A stretch of 64,000 bases of DNA, taken from positions 1 to 64,000 of the forward strand of contig JAZLCO010000085.1 in the NCBI GenBank assembly GCA_045614225.1, given 5' to 3'. Position 1 is the first letter of the stretch. Every line of letters starts with the position of its first letter. The translations under genes were made by a program, and so were the position numbers. This stretch comes from UBA9715 sp045614225 (lineage in GTDB: Bacteria > Actinomycetota > Coriobacteriia > Coriobacteriales > Eggerthellaceae). This document shows positions 8,173-17,052 of the stretch, piece after piece. A model generated the notes under the pieces. The model saw nothing but the letters and a program-made list of their open reading frames with translations. It was not told the DNA's origin and ran no database searches.

Positions 8173-9090
8173 TTACAAGTTGTCGCGCACCCACTGGATA
8201 TTGGAGGTGACGGTGGCGATGAGTTCTTCGGTCGAATCGAACTTGATCATGGGACGCAGATACTTGACGAACTCAATGGTGACGTCCTGGCCGACAAGGT
8301 CGCCTGAGAAGTCGAGGATGTGCACCTCGATGTTGGCTGTCGTTGCGGCTTCGAATGTGGGGGACACACCAACCGACACCGCCGCCTTGTAGCGAACGCC
8401 CGCAACGGTCGCGTACGCCGCGTAAACACCTTCGCCGAGCACGCGGTCGTGAGGCTTCACAAGCAAGTTCGCCGTCGCGAAGCCCATGTCGGTCCCCTCG
8501 CCGCGCCCACGCTGCACCGTCTCGCGCAGCGAGTACAGATGGCCAAGCAGGCGATTGGCCTCATCGAGCTTGCAGTCGAGCAGCAGCAAACGAATACGCG
8601 TGGCCGTAATGGGCGCCCCATCGGCGCTCACAAGCTGGTGCGGGTGAATCTCGCAACCCACACGACTGCCCCATTCCTGCAACGTGACCACCGTGCCGGC
8701 TGCCCGCGCACCGAACCTGAAATCCTCGCCCACATGCATGTGCGCGGGAACTCCTTTGGGGAATGCGGTCTCGAGGAACTCTTCGGGACTCTTCGTGTAG
8801 AACTGCTCGTTGAACGGGATGACAACCACGTCGTCAACGCCCGACGTCTCAAGAGCCGCCAGACGATCGGCATTGCGCATGAGCTTCTTCAACCGGTCGG
8901 GATGGAACACTTCGTCGGGATCGATGTCGAACGTGATGGCGATAGCACGATTCCCTATCGGCCGCGTGCTCACGGCTTGGTCGATAAGATACCGATGTCC
9001 TGTGTGCAGACCGTCGAACACGCCGAACGCGCATGACGCGCCCACGAGCACTCCCCAGTCGAATGATTCATTTGCAATGTAAAGCGCCAT
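8173..9090 (-). CDS. ribF: Bifunctional riboflavin kinase / FMN adenylyltransferase
   Basis: About 305 aa. The N-terminal nucleotidyltransferase half carries GVFDGLHTGHRYLI (HxGH type) and the C-terminal half is the riboflavin kinase domain (GRGEGTDMGFATANL, a variant of the G-x-G-R-x-GxPTAN region). It converts riboflavin to FMN and FAD in the cytoplasm. The ATG at 9090 is chosen over the TTG at 9096 because AGGA is 7 bp upstream. It is transcribed away from ribU, the riboflavin importer, which gives the pair a common vitamin-B2 theme. A perfect hairpin (9107-9137) lies in its leader. Confidence 0.93.
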   Translation of the reverse strand: MALYIANESFDWGVLVGASCAFGVFDGLHTGHRYLIDQAVSTRPIGNRAIAITFDIDPDEVFHPDRLKKLMRNADRLAALETSGVDDVVVIPFNEQFYTKSPEEFLETAFPKGVPAHMHVGEDFRFGARAAGTVVTLQEWGSRVGCEIHPHQLVSADGAPITATRIRLLLLDCKLDEANRLLGHLYSLRETVQRGRGEGTDMGFATANLLVKPHDRVLGEGVYAAYATVAGVRYKAAVSVGVSPTFEAATTANIEVHILDFSGDLVGQDVTIEFVKYLRPMIKFDSTEELIATVTSNIQWVRDNL

Positions 9091-9106
9091 CCGCAATCCT
9101 GTCTAA

Positions 9107-9137
9107 ATGAGTCACTTTGACTGACAAAGTGACTCAT
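9107..9137 (-). promoter_or_regulatory. 13-bp perfect leader hairpin upstream of ribF
   Basis: Arms 9107-9119 and 9125-9137 (ATGAGTCACTTTG and its complement) enclose the loop ACTGA. On the minus strand it ends about 10 bases before the AGGA of ribF. The ATGAGTCA outer stem and ACTG loop resemble the hairpin at 2884-2916. Confidence 0.55.
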
Positions 9138-9203
9138 CCGATTATAGGCAACTTATCCATCGCGAGCAGGAACAAACGGCTTGCACTGTGACCGATTTGT
9201 CTA

Positions 9204-9232
9204 TTGCAGGCACTAATAGCCAGCGCTACAAT
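9204..9232 (+). promoter_or_regulatory. Sigma-70-type promoter for the ribU operon
   Basis: TTGCAG (9204-9209) and TACAAT (9227-9232) are separated by 17 bp. The expected transcription start is near 9239, just before the FMN aptamer. Confidence 0.65.
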
Positions 9233-9246
9233 CCATAATTGTACTG

Positions 9247-9384
9247 TTTCAGGGCGAGGTGAAATTCCTCACTGGCGGTAATCGAGCGGCAATACCGTCT
9301 CGTAAGTCCGCGACCCGGGCAAGCGCATTGCCTGGCTGATCCGGTGAAAATCCGGAACCAACGGTTAAAGTCCGGATGGAAGAG
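9247..9384 (+). ncRNA. FMN riboswitch (RFN element)
   Basis: The conserved segments appear in order: AGGGCGAGGTGAAATTCC, CACTGGCGGTAAT, AGTCCGCGACCC, CTGATCCGGTGAAAATCC, and AACGGTTAAAGTCCGGATGG followed by AAGAGA. The aptamer ends directly before the CAGGAGGA ribosome binding site of ribU. This suggests control at translation initiation: FMN binding would hide the ribosome binding site. No separate terminator hairpin with a T-tract is seen between aptamer and gene. Confidence 0.95.
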
Positions 9385-9398
9385 ACAGGAGGATACCT

Positions 9399-9992
9399 AT
9401 GTCTACGTATGCGCAGAATCAGAACGGCCAGATCCAGAACACGAACCGGTGGAGCACCAAGCAGTTGGTGACCATGGCGCTCATGTGTGCCATCGCCATC
9501 CTGCTGAGCTTCCTCGAGTTCCCCATCTTCCCGGCCGCATCGTTCCTCAAACTTGACATCTCCTTCGTGCCGTCAGCCGTCATGGGCTTCGCCTACGGCA
9601 CCGGCCCCGGCATCCTTGTGGGCGTTGCATGCGCCGTAGTGCACGGCGCCATCACGGGCAATTGGGTGGGCTGCCTGATGAACATCATCGCCTGCTGTGC
9701 GTTCGTCATCCCTGCAGCGGCCATCTACAAGCGCAACCGCACGTTCAAGGGCGCCATGGTCGGACTCATCATCTCGATCGTATGCTTGGTCGTAGCCGCC
9801 ATCATTGCAAACCTGGTCATCGACCCCGCGTTCTACGGCATCCCGTTCGACGTGGTGAAGGGGCTGATCGTGCCAGCTATCCTGCCATTCAACATCATCA
9901 AAGGCGCGGTAATCGCCGCGTTGACAGGCATCGTCTACAAGAGCATCTCAAACCTGATCACACCAAAAAAAGACCAGGTGAAAGGTCGCTAA
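9399..9992 (+). CDS. ribU: Riboflavin ECF transporter S component
   Basis: A 197-aa membrane protein with about six helices. After a polar N-terminal stretch of about 25 residues, the first helix ends in SFLEFPIFPAASFLKLD, the signature region of RibU proteins. It binds riboflavin in the membrane and works with the energising module encoded next door. Placement behind an FMN riboswitch makes the substrate assignment firm. Confidence 0.93.
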   Translation: MSTYAQNQNGQIQNTNRWSTKQLVTMALMCAIAILLSFLEFPIFPAASFLKLDISFVPSAVMGFAYGTGPGILVGVACAVVHGAITGNWVGCLMNIIACCAFVIPAAAIYKRNRTFKGAMVGLIISIVCLVVAAIIANLVIDPAFYGIPFDVVKGLIVPAILPFNIIKGAVIAALTGIVYKSISNLITPKKDQVKGR

Positions 9993-10070
9993 TAGCAATT
10001 GCACCGGCTAGTTGTAAATTCAATTGGCACATAGCACTAACCCCAGACTAGACAAGGAATGCACCACTCC

Positions 10071-11903
10071 ATGCCTATCATCGATTTCAGCAACGTACGG
10101 TTCAGCTACGACGGAAAACGCAATGCACTTGACGGCGTGACGCTCGCCATCGAGCCTGGCTCGTTCGTCTGCGTGCTCGGCGGCAACGGCAGCGGCAAGT
10201 CGACGCTCGCCAAGCATATCAACGCGTTGCTCGCACCCGATGAGGGGCACGTGCGAGTGCTTGGTCGCGACACGTCCGAACCCGAAAACGTGTTCTTCGT
10301 GCGGAGCAACGCGGGCATGGTGTTCCAAAACCCTGACGACCAAATCGTCGCAAGTGTCATTGAAAACGATGTAGCATTTGGCCCTGAAAACCTCGGCGTG
10401 CCCACCGACGAGCTACGCTCACGCGTGACGACGGCGTTGGCTCAAGTGGGCCTTCGAGGCTTCGAGAAAAAGCAAACCGAAACGCTTTCAGGCGGCCAAA
10501 AACAACGAGTCGCCGTGGCAGGCGTCCTCGCCATGGAACCGCAGATTCTCATCTTGGACGAAGCCAGCGCCATGCTCGACCCGCGCGGACGGGCTGGCCT
10601 TCTGCGCGTGTGCCGCGAGCTGAACTTCGCAGGCCTCACCATCGTGCTCATCACGCATTTCATGGAAGAGGCGGCGCTCGCCGACCGCGTCATCGTGCTT
10701 GACGATGGCCACGTAGCGCTCGACGGTACTCCCGAAGAGGTGTTGTTGCAGGCGAACCGCTTGGTCGAACTTGCGCTCGACGTACCATTTGCAACACAAC
10801 TCAGCATGAAGCTTTCTGAGCTGGGCGTACCGGTGAAGGTACGTGCAGACGAAAGCGAACTCGAATCCGAGCTCATTGAGCTGTTCGCAAAACGAGAGGG
10901 CAGTTCTCCCGCTTCCGTGGAAGCGGTTGGGGAAACATACAATGGCGGAAAGCAAGATGATCATTCCCCCGCCCCTTCCGTCATTCGATTCGAGAACGTC
11001 TCGTTCACCTATGAGCCTATCTCGCAATCGCGCCGCAAGAAATCCTCAGTCGCACCCGAGGGCAAACAGGCTGATTGGGGGCGCTCGCCATCCGAGTATT
11101 GGGCGCTCAAGGACCTGACATTCGAAGTCCGGAAAGGCGAATTCTTCGGTATCGCCGGCCACACAGGCAGCGGGAAAAGCACGCTCATCCAGCTGGCAAA
11201 CGGACTATTGAAACCCAACGAGGGCGCTGTGCACGTCGAAGGACGGTCGCTGGCCGACAAACGCATTGCGTCTGAAGCACGCCGAGACGTCGGAGTCGTC
11301 TTCCAATATCCCGAGCATCAGCTGTTCGCCGCAACTGTTTTCGACGACGTGGCGTTCGGTCCGAAGAACTTGGGTTACTCGACTGAACAAATCGAGGAAA
11401 GCGTTCGCACAGCCATGGAAATGGTGCACCTTGACCTCGACGAGCTGCGCGATCGTAACCCATTCGAACTATCGGGCGGACAGCAACGCCGCGTCGCATT
11501 CGCCGGCGTACTCGCCATGCAGCCGCACACGCTTGTGCTGGACGAACCCGTTGCCGGCCTTGACCCCCGTGCCAAACGGCGGTTCCTCGATCTTTTGGTC
11601 GAACTACGCGACAAGCAGGGGCTCACCGTCGTCGTTGTGTCGCATAACATGGACGACTTGGCGGAACTGTGCGATTACGTCCTCGTGCTCAACGAAGGAC
11701 GCCTGTTTGCGCTTGGCAACCCGTCGACCGTCTTTGCCGATGAGCGCAAGCTCAAGGATGTCGGGCTGGGCGTGCCGCATGCCGTACACCTGGCGAACCG
11801 CCTCAAGAATGCAGGCATCGAGCTGCCAATCAGCCCCGTTCCGAGCTTTGACGAGCTGGCGTCTGCCATCGCGTCGGATCTGGCTGTGCAGGAAGGTCGC
11901 TAA
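10071..11903 (+). CDS. Fused double ECF transporter ATPase (EcfA1-EcfA2)
   Basis: About 610 aa with two complete ABC ATPase domains in one chain. Domain 1 has Walker A GGNGSGKST, Q-loop VFQNPDDQ, signature LSGGQKQR and Walker B ILILDEAS. Domain 2 (from about residue 305) has GHTGSGKST, VFQYPEHQ, LSGGQQRR and LVLDEP. The insert between them (QSRRKKSSVAPEG region) is unusual. ECF systems usually use two separate ATPases, so this is a natural fusion. ATG 10071 is preferred to 10059 because AAGGA lies directly against the earlier ATG. The stop is 3 bp before ecfT. Confidence 0.92.
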   Translation: MPIIDFSNVRFSYDGKRNALDGVTLAIEPGSFVCVLGGNGSGKSTLAKHINALLAPDEGHVRVLGRDTSEPENVFFVRSNAGMVFQNPDDQIVASVIENDVAFGPENLGVPTDELRSRVTTALAQVGLRGFEKKQTETLSGGQKQRVAVAGVLAMEPQILILDEASAMLDPRGRAGLLRVCRELNFAGLTIVLITHFMEEAALADRVIVLDDGHVALDGTPEEVLLQANRLVELALDVPFATQLSMKLSELGVPVKVRADESELESELIELFAKREGSSPASVEAVGETYNGGKQDDHSPAPSVIRFENVSFTYEPISQSRRKKSSVAPEGKQADWGRSPSEYWALKDLTFEVRKGEFFGIAGHTGSGKSTLIQLANGLLKPNEGAVHVEGRSLADKRIASEARRDVGVVFQYPEHQLFAATVFDDVAFGPKNLGYSTEQIEESVRTAMEMVHLDLDELRDRNPFELSGGQQRRVAFAGVLAMQPHTLVLDEPVAGLDPRAKRRFLDLLVELRDKQGLTVVVVSHNMDDLAELCDYVLVLNEGRLFALGNPSTVFADERKLKDVGLGVPHAVHLANRLKNAGIELPISPVPSFDELASAIASDLAVQEGR

Positions 11904-11906
11904 GCC

Positions 11907-12710
11907 ATGTCGCGAGGCGCCCTGTTCGGCCGATATTGGGAAGCAAACAGCCCCATCCACCGACTCGATCCACGTATGAAAATCGTGGGAACGGTTCTGC
12001 TTATCGTCACAGTGTTCTGCGCAGGGAACTTTCCTGCTCTCGGGCTGGTCGCATTGTGCATGGTGAGCATGTTCCTCATCGCCCGCGTGCCTCTGCTCCA
12101 AGCGCTGCGATCGATTGCGCCGCTTTCGTTCATCATCGTTCTCACGGCACTGTTCAACCTGTTCTACATCCAGGGGGGCACTGTCTATGCTGACTGGGGC
12201 TGGCTTTCCGTCAGCGAGGAGGGCGTACGTCAAGCGGTGTTCATGGCCATCCGCCTAACCTTGATGTTGCTCACGGGCAGCCTGCTCACGCTGACCACCA
12301 CCTCGCTCGACATCACCGAGGCGCTCGAGCGTCTTCTCATGCCGCTTTCCCGCATAGGTGTTCCCGCCCATGAGTTTTCGTTGGTCATGGGAATCGCCTT
12401 GAAGTTCCTTCCCCAGTTCGCCGAAGAGTTCAGAGTCATCAGGGCGGCGCAGCTTGCGCGAGGCGCAAAGCTTGCAACAAGCCCCGTGAAAGGCGGTCTC
12501 GCAGGTTTGACGAGCCTTCTGATTCCACTGTTCACAAGTGCATTTAGACATGCTGACACACTGTCGTCGGCAATGGATGCACGTTGCTACCACGGCGCCG
12601 AAGGCCGCACGCGTTTGAATCCCCTCAGGTTCAGTCAGCGCGATGCAGCCGCCCTCGCCGCACTTGTCTTGCTTCTCGGCTTGACGATAGCCACAAGCTT
12701 GCTGCTCTAA
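11907..12710 (+). CDS. ecfT: ECF transporter transmembrane T component
   Basis: A 267-aa membrane protein with about five hydrophobic helices and the two short coupling motifs of EcfT: RAAQLARGA (A-R-G type) and SAMDARCYHG. These motifs dock into the ATPases. It is the last gene of the ribU-ecfA-ecfT operon. The module may also serve other S components elsewhere in the genome. Confidence 0.92.
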   Translation: MSRGALFGRYWEANSPIHRLDPRMKIVGTVLLIVTVFCAGNFPALGLVALCMVSMFLIARVPLLQALRSIAPLSFIIVLTALFNLFYIQGGTVYADWGWLSVSEEGVRQAVFMAIRLTLMLLTGSLLTLTTTSLDITEALERLLMPLSRIGVPAHEFSLVMGIALKFLPQFAEEFRVIRAAQLARGAKLATSPVKGGLAGLTSLLIPLFTSAFRHADTLSSAMDARCYHGAEGRTRLNPLRFSQRDAAALAALVLLLGLTIATSLLL

Positions 12711-12806
12711 TAACGTATAGGGCTGTCGATCTCGACGCAGATGGTCACGAAAACAGTGTTTGCGTAAAAACGCACCTCAAATGGGTGGTTCGCTCACTAT
12801 TTCCGC

Positions 12807-14297
12807 TTACTTCTCGGGAAAGAACGCCTCGAGCGCATTCTTTTCTGTGGGTTTGCCCACCAGCGAGCCGATGATCATGAGCACGAGCGCCACAGTGATG
12901 CCGATCGTGATTTGGTGCAGGCCGGCAATCTTGAACCCGAGCGCCATGGCCACGCAATAGGCCAGTGTGCCGCCGCCCATCGAAAGCAGTGCGCCCGCTT
13001 TGCTCGCGCGCTTCCAGAACAAGCCACCCACGAGCACCCAGCAAAACGCCGTCTCGAGTCCGCCGAACGCGAACATGTTGATCTTCCAAATCACATCAGG
13101 CGGCACGATGGAGAGCACGAACACGACAGCGCCAATGACGAACGTGACAACCTGGCTTGCGCGTACGACCGTGTTCTCAGGAGCACGCTCACCCTTCGCC
13201 TGCACATGGTGCAGCCACAAATCCTTGATGATGGCCGACGAACTGGCGATGAGCAAACTCGATACCGTGGATATGGATGCCGCAATCGGGCCGATGATAG
13301 CGATGCCCGCAAGCCAAGGCGGCAGGCTTTGCACGATGGCCGTCGGGATGATGTTGTCAACGCTTCCGCCGTAGTCAGCTAGGTTGCCGGTAAGAACACC
13401 TGCTGACAAAACACCGAGCGCCGTGACGCCGATCATCATGGCGCCGCAGATGACCGTGCCCCAAATCATGGCACGATGCAGCGACTTCGTGTCCTTGTAG
13501 CTCATGGTGCGCACGACGCTCTGCGGCAGGCAGAACGTGAACACGCCGACGAGCAGCCACTGTGTGAAGTACAGGCCGATGGGCATGTTGCCACCGGAAA
13601 GGGGTTCCATCATCTCGGGATGGTTCGTGGCGATCGTGTCCATGATGTTGGCATAGCCGCCTCCGGCAGACAGGATGCCGCCCGCCAGAACGACGATGCC
13701 GACGATCATGGCGATGCCGCACAACGCGTCCGTGAATGCCACGCCGCGGAAACCGCCGATGGTCGTGAACAGAATGACCGCGATGCCAAATATCGCAAGG
13801 CCCATGACGTAACTGTAGCCAGTCACCGCCTCGAAGAGTTTGGCGCCACCCACAAACTGAGCGATCATCGTCGTCGCAAAGAACAGGACAAGGATTGCAG
13901 CAGACAGTACAGCAAGCGCGTTGGACTGATAACGTTCGCGGATGACGTCGATGACCGTGACTGCACCGAGCTTGCGACTGACGAGCGCCATCTTCTTGCC
14001 CAGGATGCCGTAAAGCAGGAAGAGGGCGGTAACCTGGACTGTGGCCATGTAAACCCAGCCCCAGCCAATCGACCAAGCCTGGCCGGGACCACCGACGAAA
14101 CTCGACACGCTGCCGTACGTTGCGATGGTCGTCATGGCCAACACGAACGGACCGAGGCTTCTGTTGCCGATGAAGTATTCGGTGACAAACCCGCCACCAC
14201 CCGCCGCTGCTTGGCGACGCGCGAAGACGGCGATCACGAGAGCGATGACGAGAAAAAGCGCAACGGGGAGCAAGCCGGCGACCGCGATGCTATTCAT
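12807..14297 (-). CDS. panF: Sodium/pantothenate symporter
   Basis: A 496-aa SSS-family transporter with about 13 membrane helices. Segments such as EYFIGNRSLGPFVLAMT, SSFVGGPGQAW, GGFRGVAFTD and SYKDTKSLHR match the PanF subgroup closely. It imports pantothenate with sodium. It is preceded by a YhdT-like gene and overlaps it by 8 bp, the same pairing as yhdT-panF in enterobacteria. Confidence 0.9.
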   Translation of the reverse strand: MNSIAVAGLLPVALFLVIALVIAVFARRQAAAGGGGFVTEYFIGNRSLGPFVLAMTTIATYGSVSSFVGGPGQAWSIGWGWVYMATVQVTALFLLYGILGKKMALVSRKLGAVTVIDVIRERYQSNALAVLSAAILVLFFATTMIAQFVGGAKLFEAVTGYSYVMGLAIFGIAVILFTTIGGFRGVAFTDALCGIAMIVGIVVLAGGILSAGGGYANIMDTIATNHPEMMEPLSGGNMPIGLYFTQWLLVGVFTFCLPQSVVRTMSYKDTKSLHRAMIWGTVICGAMMIGVTALGVLSAGVLTGNLADYGGSVDNIIPTAIVQSLPPWLAGIAIIGPIAASISTVSSLLIASSSAIIKDLWLHHVQAKGERAPENTVVRASQVVTFVIGAVVFVLSIVPPDVIWKINMFAFGGLETAFCWVLVGGLFWKRASKAGALLSMGGGTLAYCVAMALGFKIAGLHQITIGITVALVLMIIGSLVGKPTEKNALEAFFPEK

Positions 14298-14574
14298 GGC
14301 AGACCTCCCCTTCCGAATCGCTCACGCTGTTTTCGTCGTCAAGATCGAACCCGACGAACACTTTCTTAGCGAGCACAACAACCACGACAATCGAACAAAT
14401 CCAGGTGCCTATCGTCCCACCGATAACCCAGAGCGGGGTGTGGAACAGCGTGATGTCGAACCCTGCGAGACCGAAGCCGCAGACAATCCAGACAACTATC
14501 GTGATAACGAGCGCAACGACCGTGGCAATTGCTTCGCGATTCGCCTGCTCGTGTTTCTGTTTGTACGAAAACAT
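14290..14574 (-). CDS. yhdT: YhdT-family (DUF997) small membrane protein
   Basis: A 94-aa protein with two membrane helices (IATVVALVITIVVWIVCGF and WICSIVVVVVLAKKVFV) and an acidic C-terminal tail (FDLDDENSVSDSEGE). The frame is open to 14748, but the start at 14574 has an AAAGGT site 7-8 bp upstream and fits the family length. The family is found in front of panF and is thought to help it; the role is not established. Confidence 0.82.
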   Translation of the reverse strand: MFSYKQKHEQANREAIATVVALVITIVVWIVCGFGLAGFDITLFHTPLWVIGGTIGTWICSIVVVVVLAKKVFVGFDLDDENSVSDSEGEVCHE

Positions 14575-14722
14575 GCTTGAACCTTTCTTCCTACGCGCCA
14601 AAAGCGCATCCGCATTATATCGGGCAATCCTTCTCTGGTAGACTGGTATTGCATTTTTGTAGTGTGCTGTAGGGTTACTAAATGAAACCATCTTTCCAAT
14701 TGCCTCGAACAAAGGACAAGCA

Positions 14723-16174
14723 ATGCATTTGAAGATCCAAAAACGCAACGGACGAGAGTATCTCTCGGTCGTACAGAGCTATCGACAGAACGGCAAGGTT
14801 AAAACGCGCACCGTTGAGACGATCGGCTATGCCGACGCCTATGCTGACCGTTTCGAGGACCCAATAGCACATTTCCGCGAATACGTTGATCAGCTGAACA
14901 AGGGCGTCGTTGCGCAACGCCAGCCAATCGAGCTCTCGTTTGGACTCGAAGACGAAATCGATGCGGAAGCCACTCCCACCGCCCGCCTTGGTGCATCGAT
15001 TGCGCTCGGATACCTCGACGCACTTGGCATCAGCGACTTCTTTCGCGCGCGTTCCGGGCGTGAAGGATTCCCGGACCACGCGGGGCGCGTTTTCGAAATG
15101 CTCGCAGTTGAGCGCATGATGCATGCCACGAGCAAACGCGAGTCATGGACCTCGCGCAAGTCCTTCCCGCGATCATGCGATTTCTCGTTCGGCGATGTAT
15201 ACCAAGCACTCGAGTGCTTTGCACGGGAAAGGACACGCATAGACGAATGCCTCGCCCGTCATTGGAGAAAGCTGTTCGGCTACCCCGCGCTTGATCGTCT
15301 CTTCCTCATTTGCGGTAGCTACGCCTTCCCCGTTGACGGTGGTTCCGAGCGTGCAAGCATCGCCGTTGCCATCAGCGGCGAAGGCGTGCCACTTGGCTAC
15401 CACGACATGGCCGGCCGCCTCGAGCCTCAAACGTTCCGTGCAGCAACCGTTCAGTTGAAAAACCGCCTTGGAGCTTCGCGGGCCGTCATCGTTGCAGGAG
15501 GCTTGCGCGACCTTGACCCGACCATCGCCGAAATGTCTTTGACAGGCGATGGCTTCATCTTGTACCAGCGCGATTTCCGAAAGGTTCCCGACCTTGCCTC
15601 TTGGGCCGATGATGAAGGCGGATACACACAAATGGCTGGCGGTGTGCTCGTCAAATCGCGCACCTCGACCCGTATCATGCCTGACGGAACGCACCTGCCC
15701 GTGAAGGAAGTCATGCTCCGCGGAGGGGGTTACGCAACGAGCCATCGACATGCCGTTCTGGTCACAAGCGAACTGGACCTCGATTCGATGACGATAGTCC
15801 AGCTCTACCGCGAGCTCTGGCGACAAGCCGAGCCTTTCCAGCCACTTGAAGCGGATTTCTCGTCCGTGCCCTACCCCACTGCGTCGAGCAATCACATCCA
15901 AGCGCACTTCGCCATTTGCTACGCGGCGTTCTCCGCGCTCCGCCTCTTGCGAAAGAACATGAATTGGAGGCATAACGCTGCCGACAGCGCCGACGCTCTG
16001 CTCCGCATGGAAGGCATCTATTTGCAACAGAACTATTATTTGTTCAACTACCGCAGCGCCACTACCGACGATATCGAAGAATCAGCGGGCATTCCTCCCG
16101 CTCGACGCTTGCGCACGCGCGCCGAATTGCGCAGCGTGCCTGGCACGGTGCGCTCGTCTTTCGAGAATCGATAA
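14723..16174 (+). CDS. IS1634/IS4-like transposase-derived protein, probably catalytically dead
   Basis: A 483-aa protein with the overall layout of IS1634-family DDE transposases. The N-terminal segment reads GREYLSVVQSYRQNGKVKTRTVE, the middle has GVPLGYHDMAGRLEPQTF, and the C-terminal YRELWRQAEPFQPLEAD matches the family Y-x-x-x-W-x-I-E-x-x-F region with its Glu kept. Where the second catalytic Asp is expected (VVAD-x-G) the sequence reads VIVAGGLRD, so that Asp seems lost; the first Asp is uncertain (possibly D191). The frame is intact over its full length, and no terminal inverted repeats are obvious. This suggests a retired or domesticated transposase. Base composition looks like the neighbouring core genes. 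Confidence 0.7.
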   Translation: MHLKIQKRNGREYLSVVQSYRQNGKVKTRTVETIGYADAYADRFEDPIAHFREYVDQLNKGVVAQRQPIELSFGLEDEIDAEATPTARLGASIALGYLDALGISDFFRARSGREGFPDHAGRVFEMLAVERMMHATSKRESWTSRKSFPRSCDFSFGDVYQALECFARERTRIDECLARHWRKLFGYPALDRLFLICGSYAFPVDGGSERASIAVAISGEGVPLGYHDMAGRLEPQTFRAATVQLKNRLGASRAVIVAGGLRDLDPTIAEMSLTGDGFILYQRDFRKVPDLASWADDEGGYTQMAGGVLVKSRTSTRIMPDGTHLPVKEVMLRGGGYATSHRHAVLVTSELDLDSMTIVQLYRELWRQAEPFQPLEADFSSVPYPTASSNHIQAHFAICYAAFSALRLLRKNMNWRHNAADSADALLRMEGIYLQQNYYLFNYRSATTDDIEESAGIPPARRLRTRAELRSVPGTVRSSFENR

Positions 16175-16188
16175 ACCGAAAGCGTGCT

Positions 16189-16650
16189 TTAGCGGTACGT
16201 TGCCTCGCCGTCATACATCGTCTTCGTGATGACCGAGAAATGGAAGATCGGTCGGTCGACGCGCAAGATGCGCATCGGGTTATGCGCAAGGCCCGCCGGC
16301 GCGAAGATGATCGACGATTTGGTAAGCAGATGCGGTTCGCCACCAATGGTGAACTCGATTTCGCCACCGAGGTCGGTTGGGTCATCAGGGTTCGAACCGA
16401 TGAAACCAATAAGCTCGTCACAATCGTCGTGAACATGCTCGGTAAAGATGGGGTCACGATCGGGCACATGGTGGTACCATGCCGTGTTCATCTGGAAGGC
16501 GCCCGGCACAACCTGGCCGTCGATCCAGCAGATGCGCTGAGCGAACTTGTCATAGATCTGTTTGAACGCAGCATCCATCACTGGAGCCCCTGCCGCATCC
16601 TGCACGATGTTCGCTGCGTACGTTCCCGATTCGTTGTTCATGAAGGCCAT
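16189..16650 (-). CDS. Cupin-fold protein
   Basis: A 153-aa protein with a single cupin-like domain. The first metal-binding motif reads HVHDDCDELIGFIG, followed by a Gly-rich beta region (GGEIEFTIGGE) and FAPAGLAHNPM as the second motif. It could be a small metal-dependent enzyme or a ligand sensor; the substrate is unknown. GGGAGGGG lies 8 bp before the ATG. It converges with the transposase-like gene. Confidence 0.65.
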   Translation of the reverse strand: MAFMNNESGTYAANIVQDAAGAPVMDAAFKQIYDKFAQRICWIDGQVVPGAFQMNTAWYHHVPDRDPIFTEHVHDDCDELIGFIGSNPDDPTDLGGEIEFTIGGEPHLLTKSSIIFAPAGLAHNPMRILRVDRPIFHFSVITKTMYDGEATYR

Positions 16651-16807
16651 GTTGGTGTCCCCTCCCCGTCAATTACGATGAGAATAGTTTACCTTTTCAA
16701 CCAGGTTATTGGTATTACTCTAGACACCTAGTCAAATCTTGAAGAATTAGAGATGAGGTATTGCGCGGGCGGGTCATGTCAAGTAATATAACTTTCGCTG
16801 AAAACAC

Positions 16808-16884
<77 letters not shown>

Positions 16885-16896
16885 CGAAACTACTAG

Positions 16897-16925
16897 TCAC
16901 CGCCCAATTTCGGGCGGTGATTTTT
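16897..16925 (+). terminator. Rho-independent terminator of tRNA-Asp
   Basis: The stem TCACCGCCC / GGGCGGTGA with loop AATTTC is followed by TTTTT. Confidence 0.85.
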
Positions 16926-16944
16926 CTCTCTCGGGATGACCGCT

Positions 16945-17052
16945 GACCCCGTGGGTGCCCATGGAGTGCACACCGCGCGCATCGTTATACCGTAATCCTT
17001 ATGATGCGAGCAGCATTTTTACCTGCACTTTTACTTACACTGCTATACGGCG
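16945..17052 (+). repeat. Left island arm: direct-repeat motifs shared with 43071-43196
   Basis: Two motifs recur in the same order at the right end of island 1: GAGTGCACACCGC near 16964-16976 (right copy GGGTGCACACCGC) and TTTACCTGCACTTTTACTTA with CA after it at 17018-17039, followed a few bases later by ATACGGCG. The left copy directly follows the tRNA terminator, while the right copy directly precedes the tRNA fragment. They may be recombinase arm sites or remnants of a lost integrase end. Confidence 0.6.

Noticed and set aside
12711..12806. Possible small gene between ecfT and panF
   Set aside because: The 96-bp gap holds no frame with a ribosome binding site; I see nothing in it.
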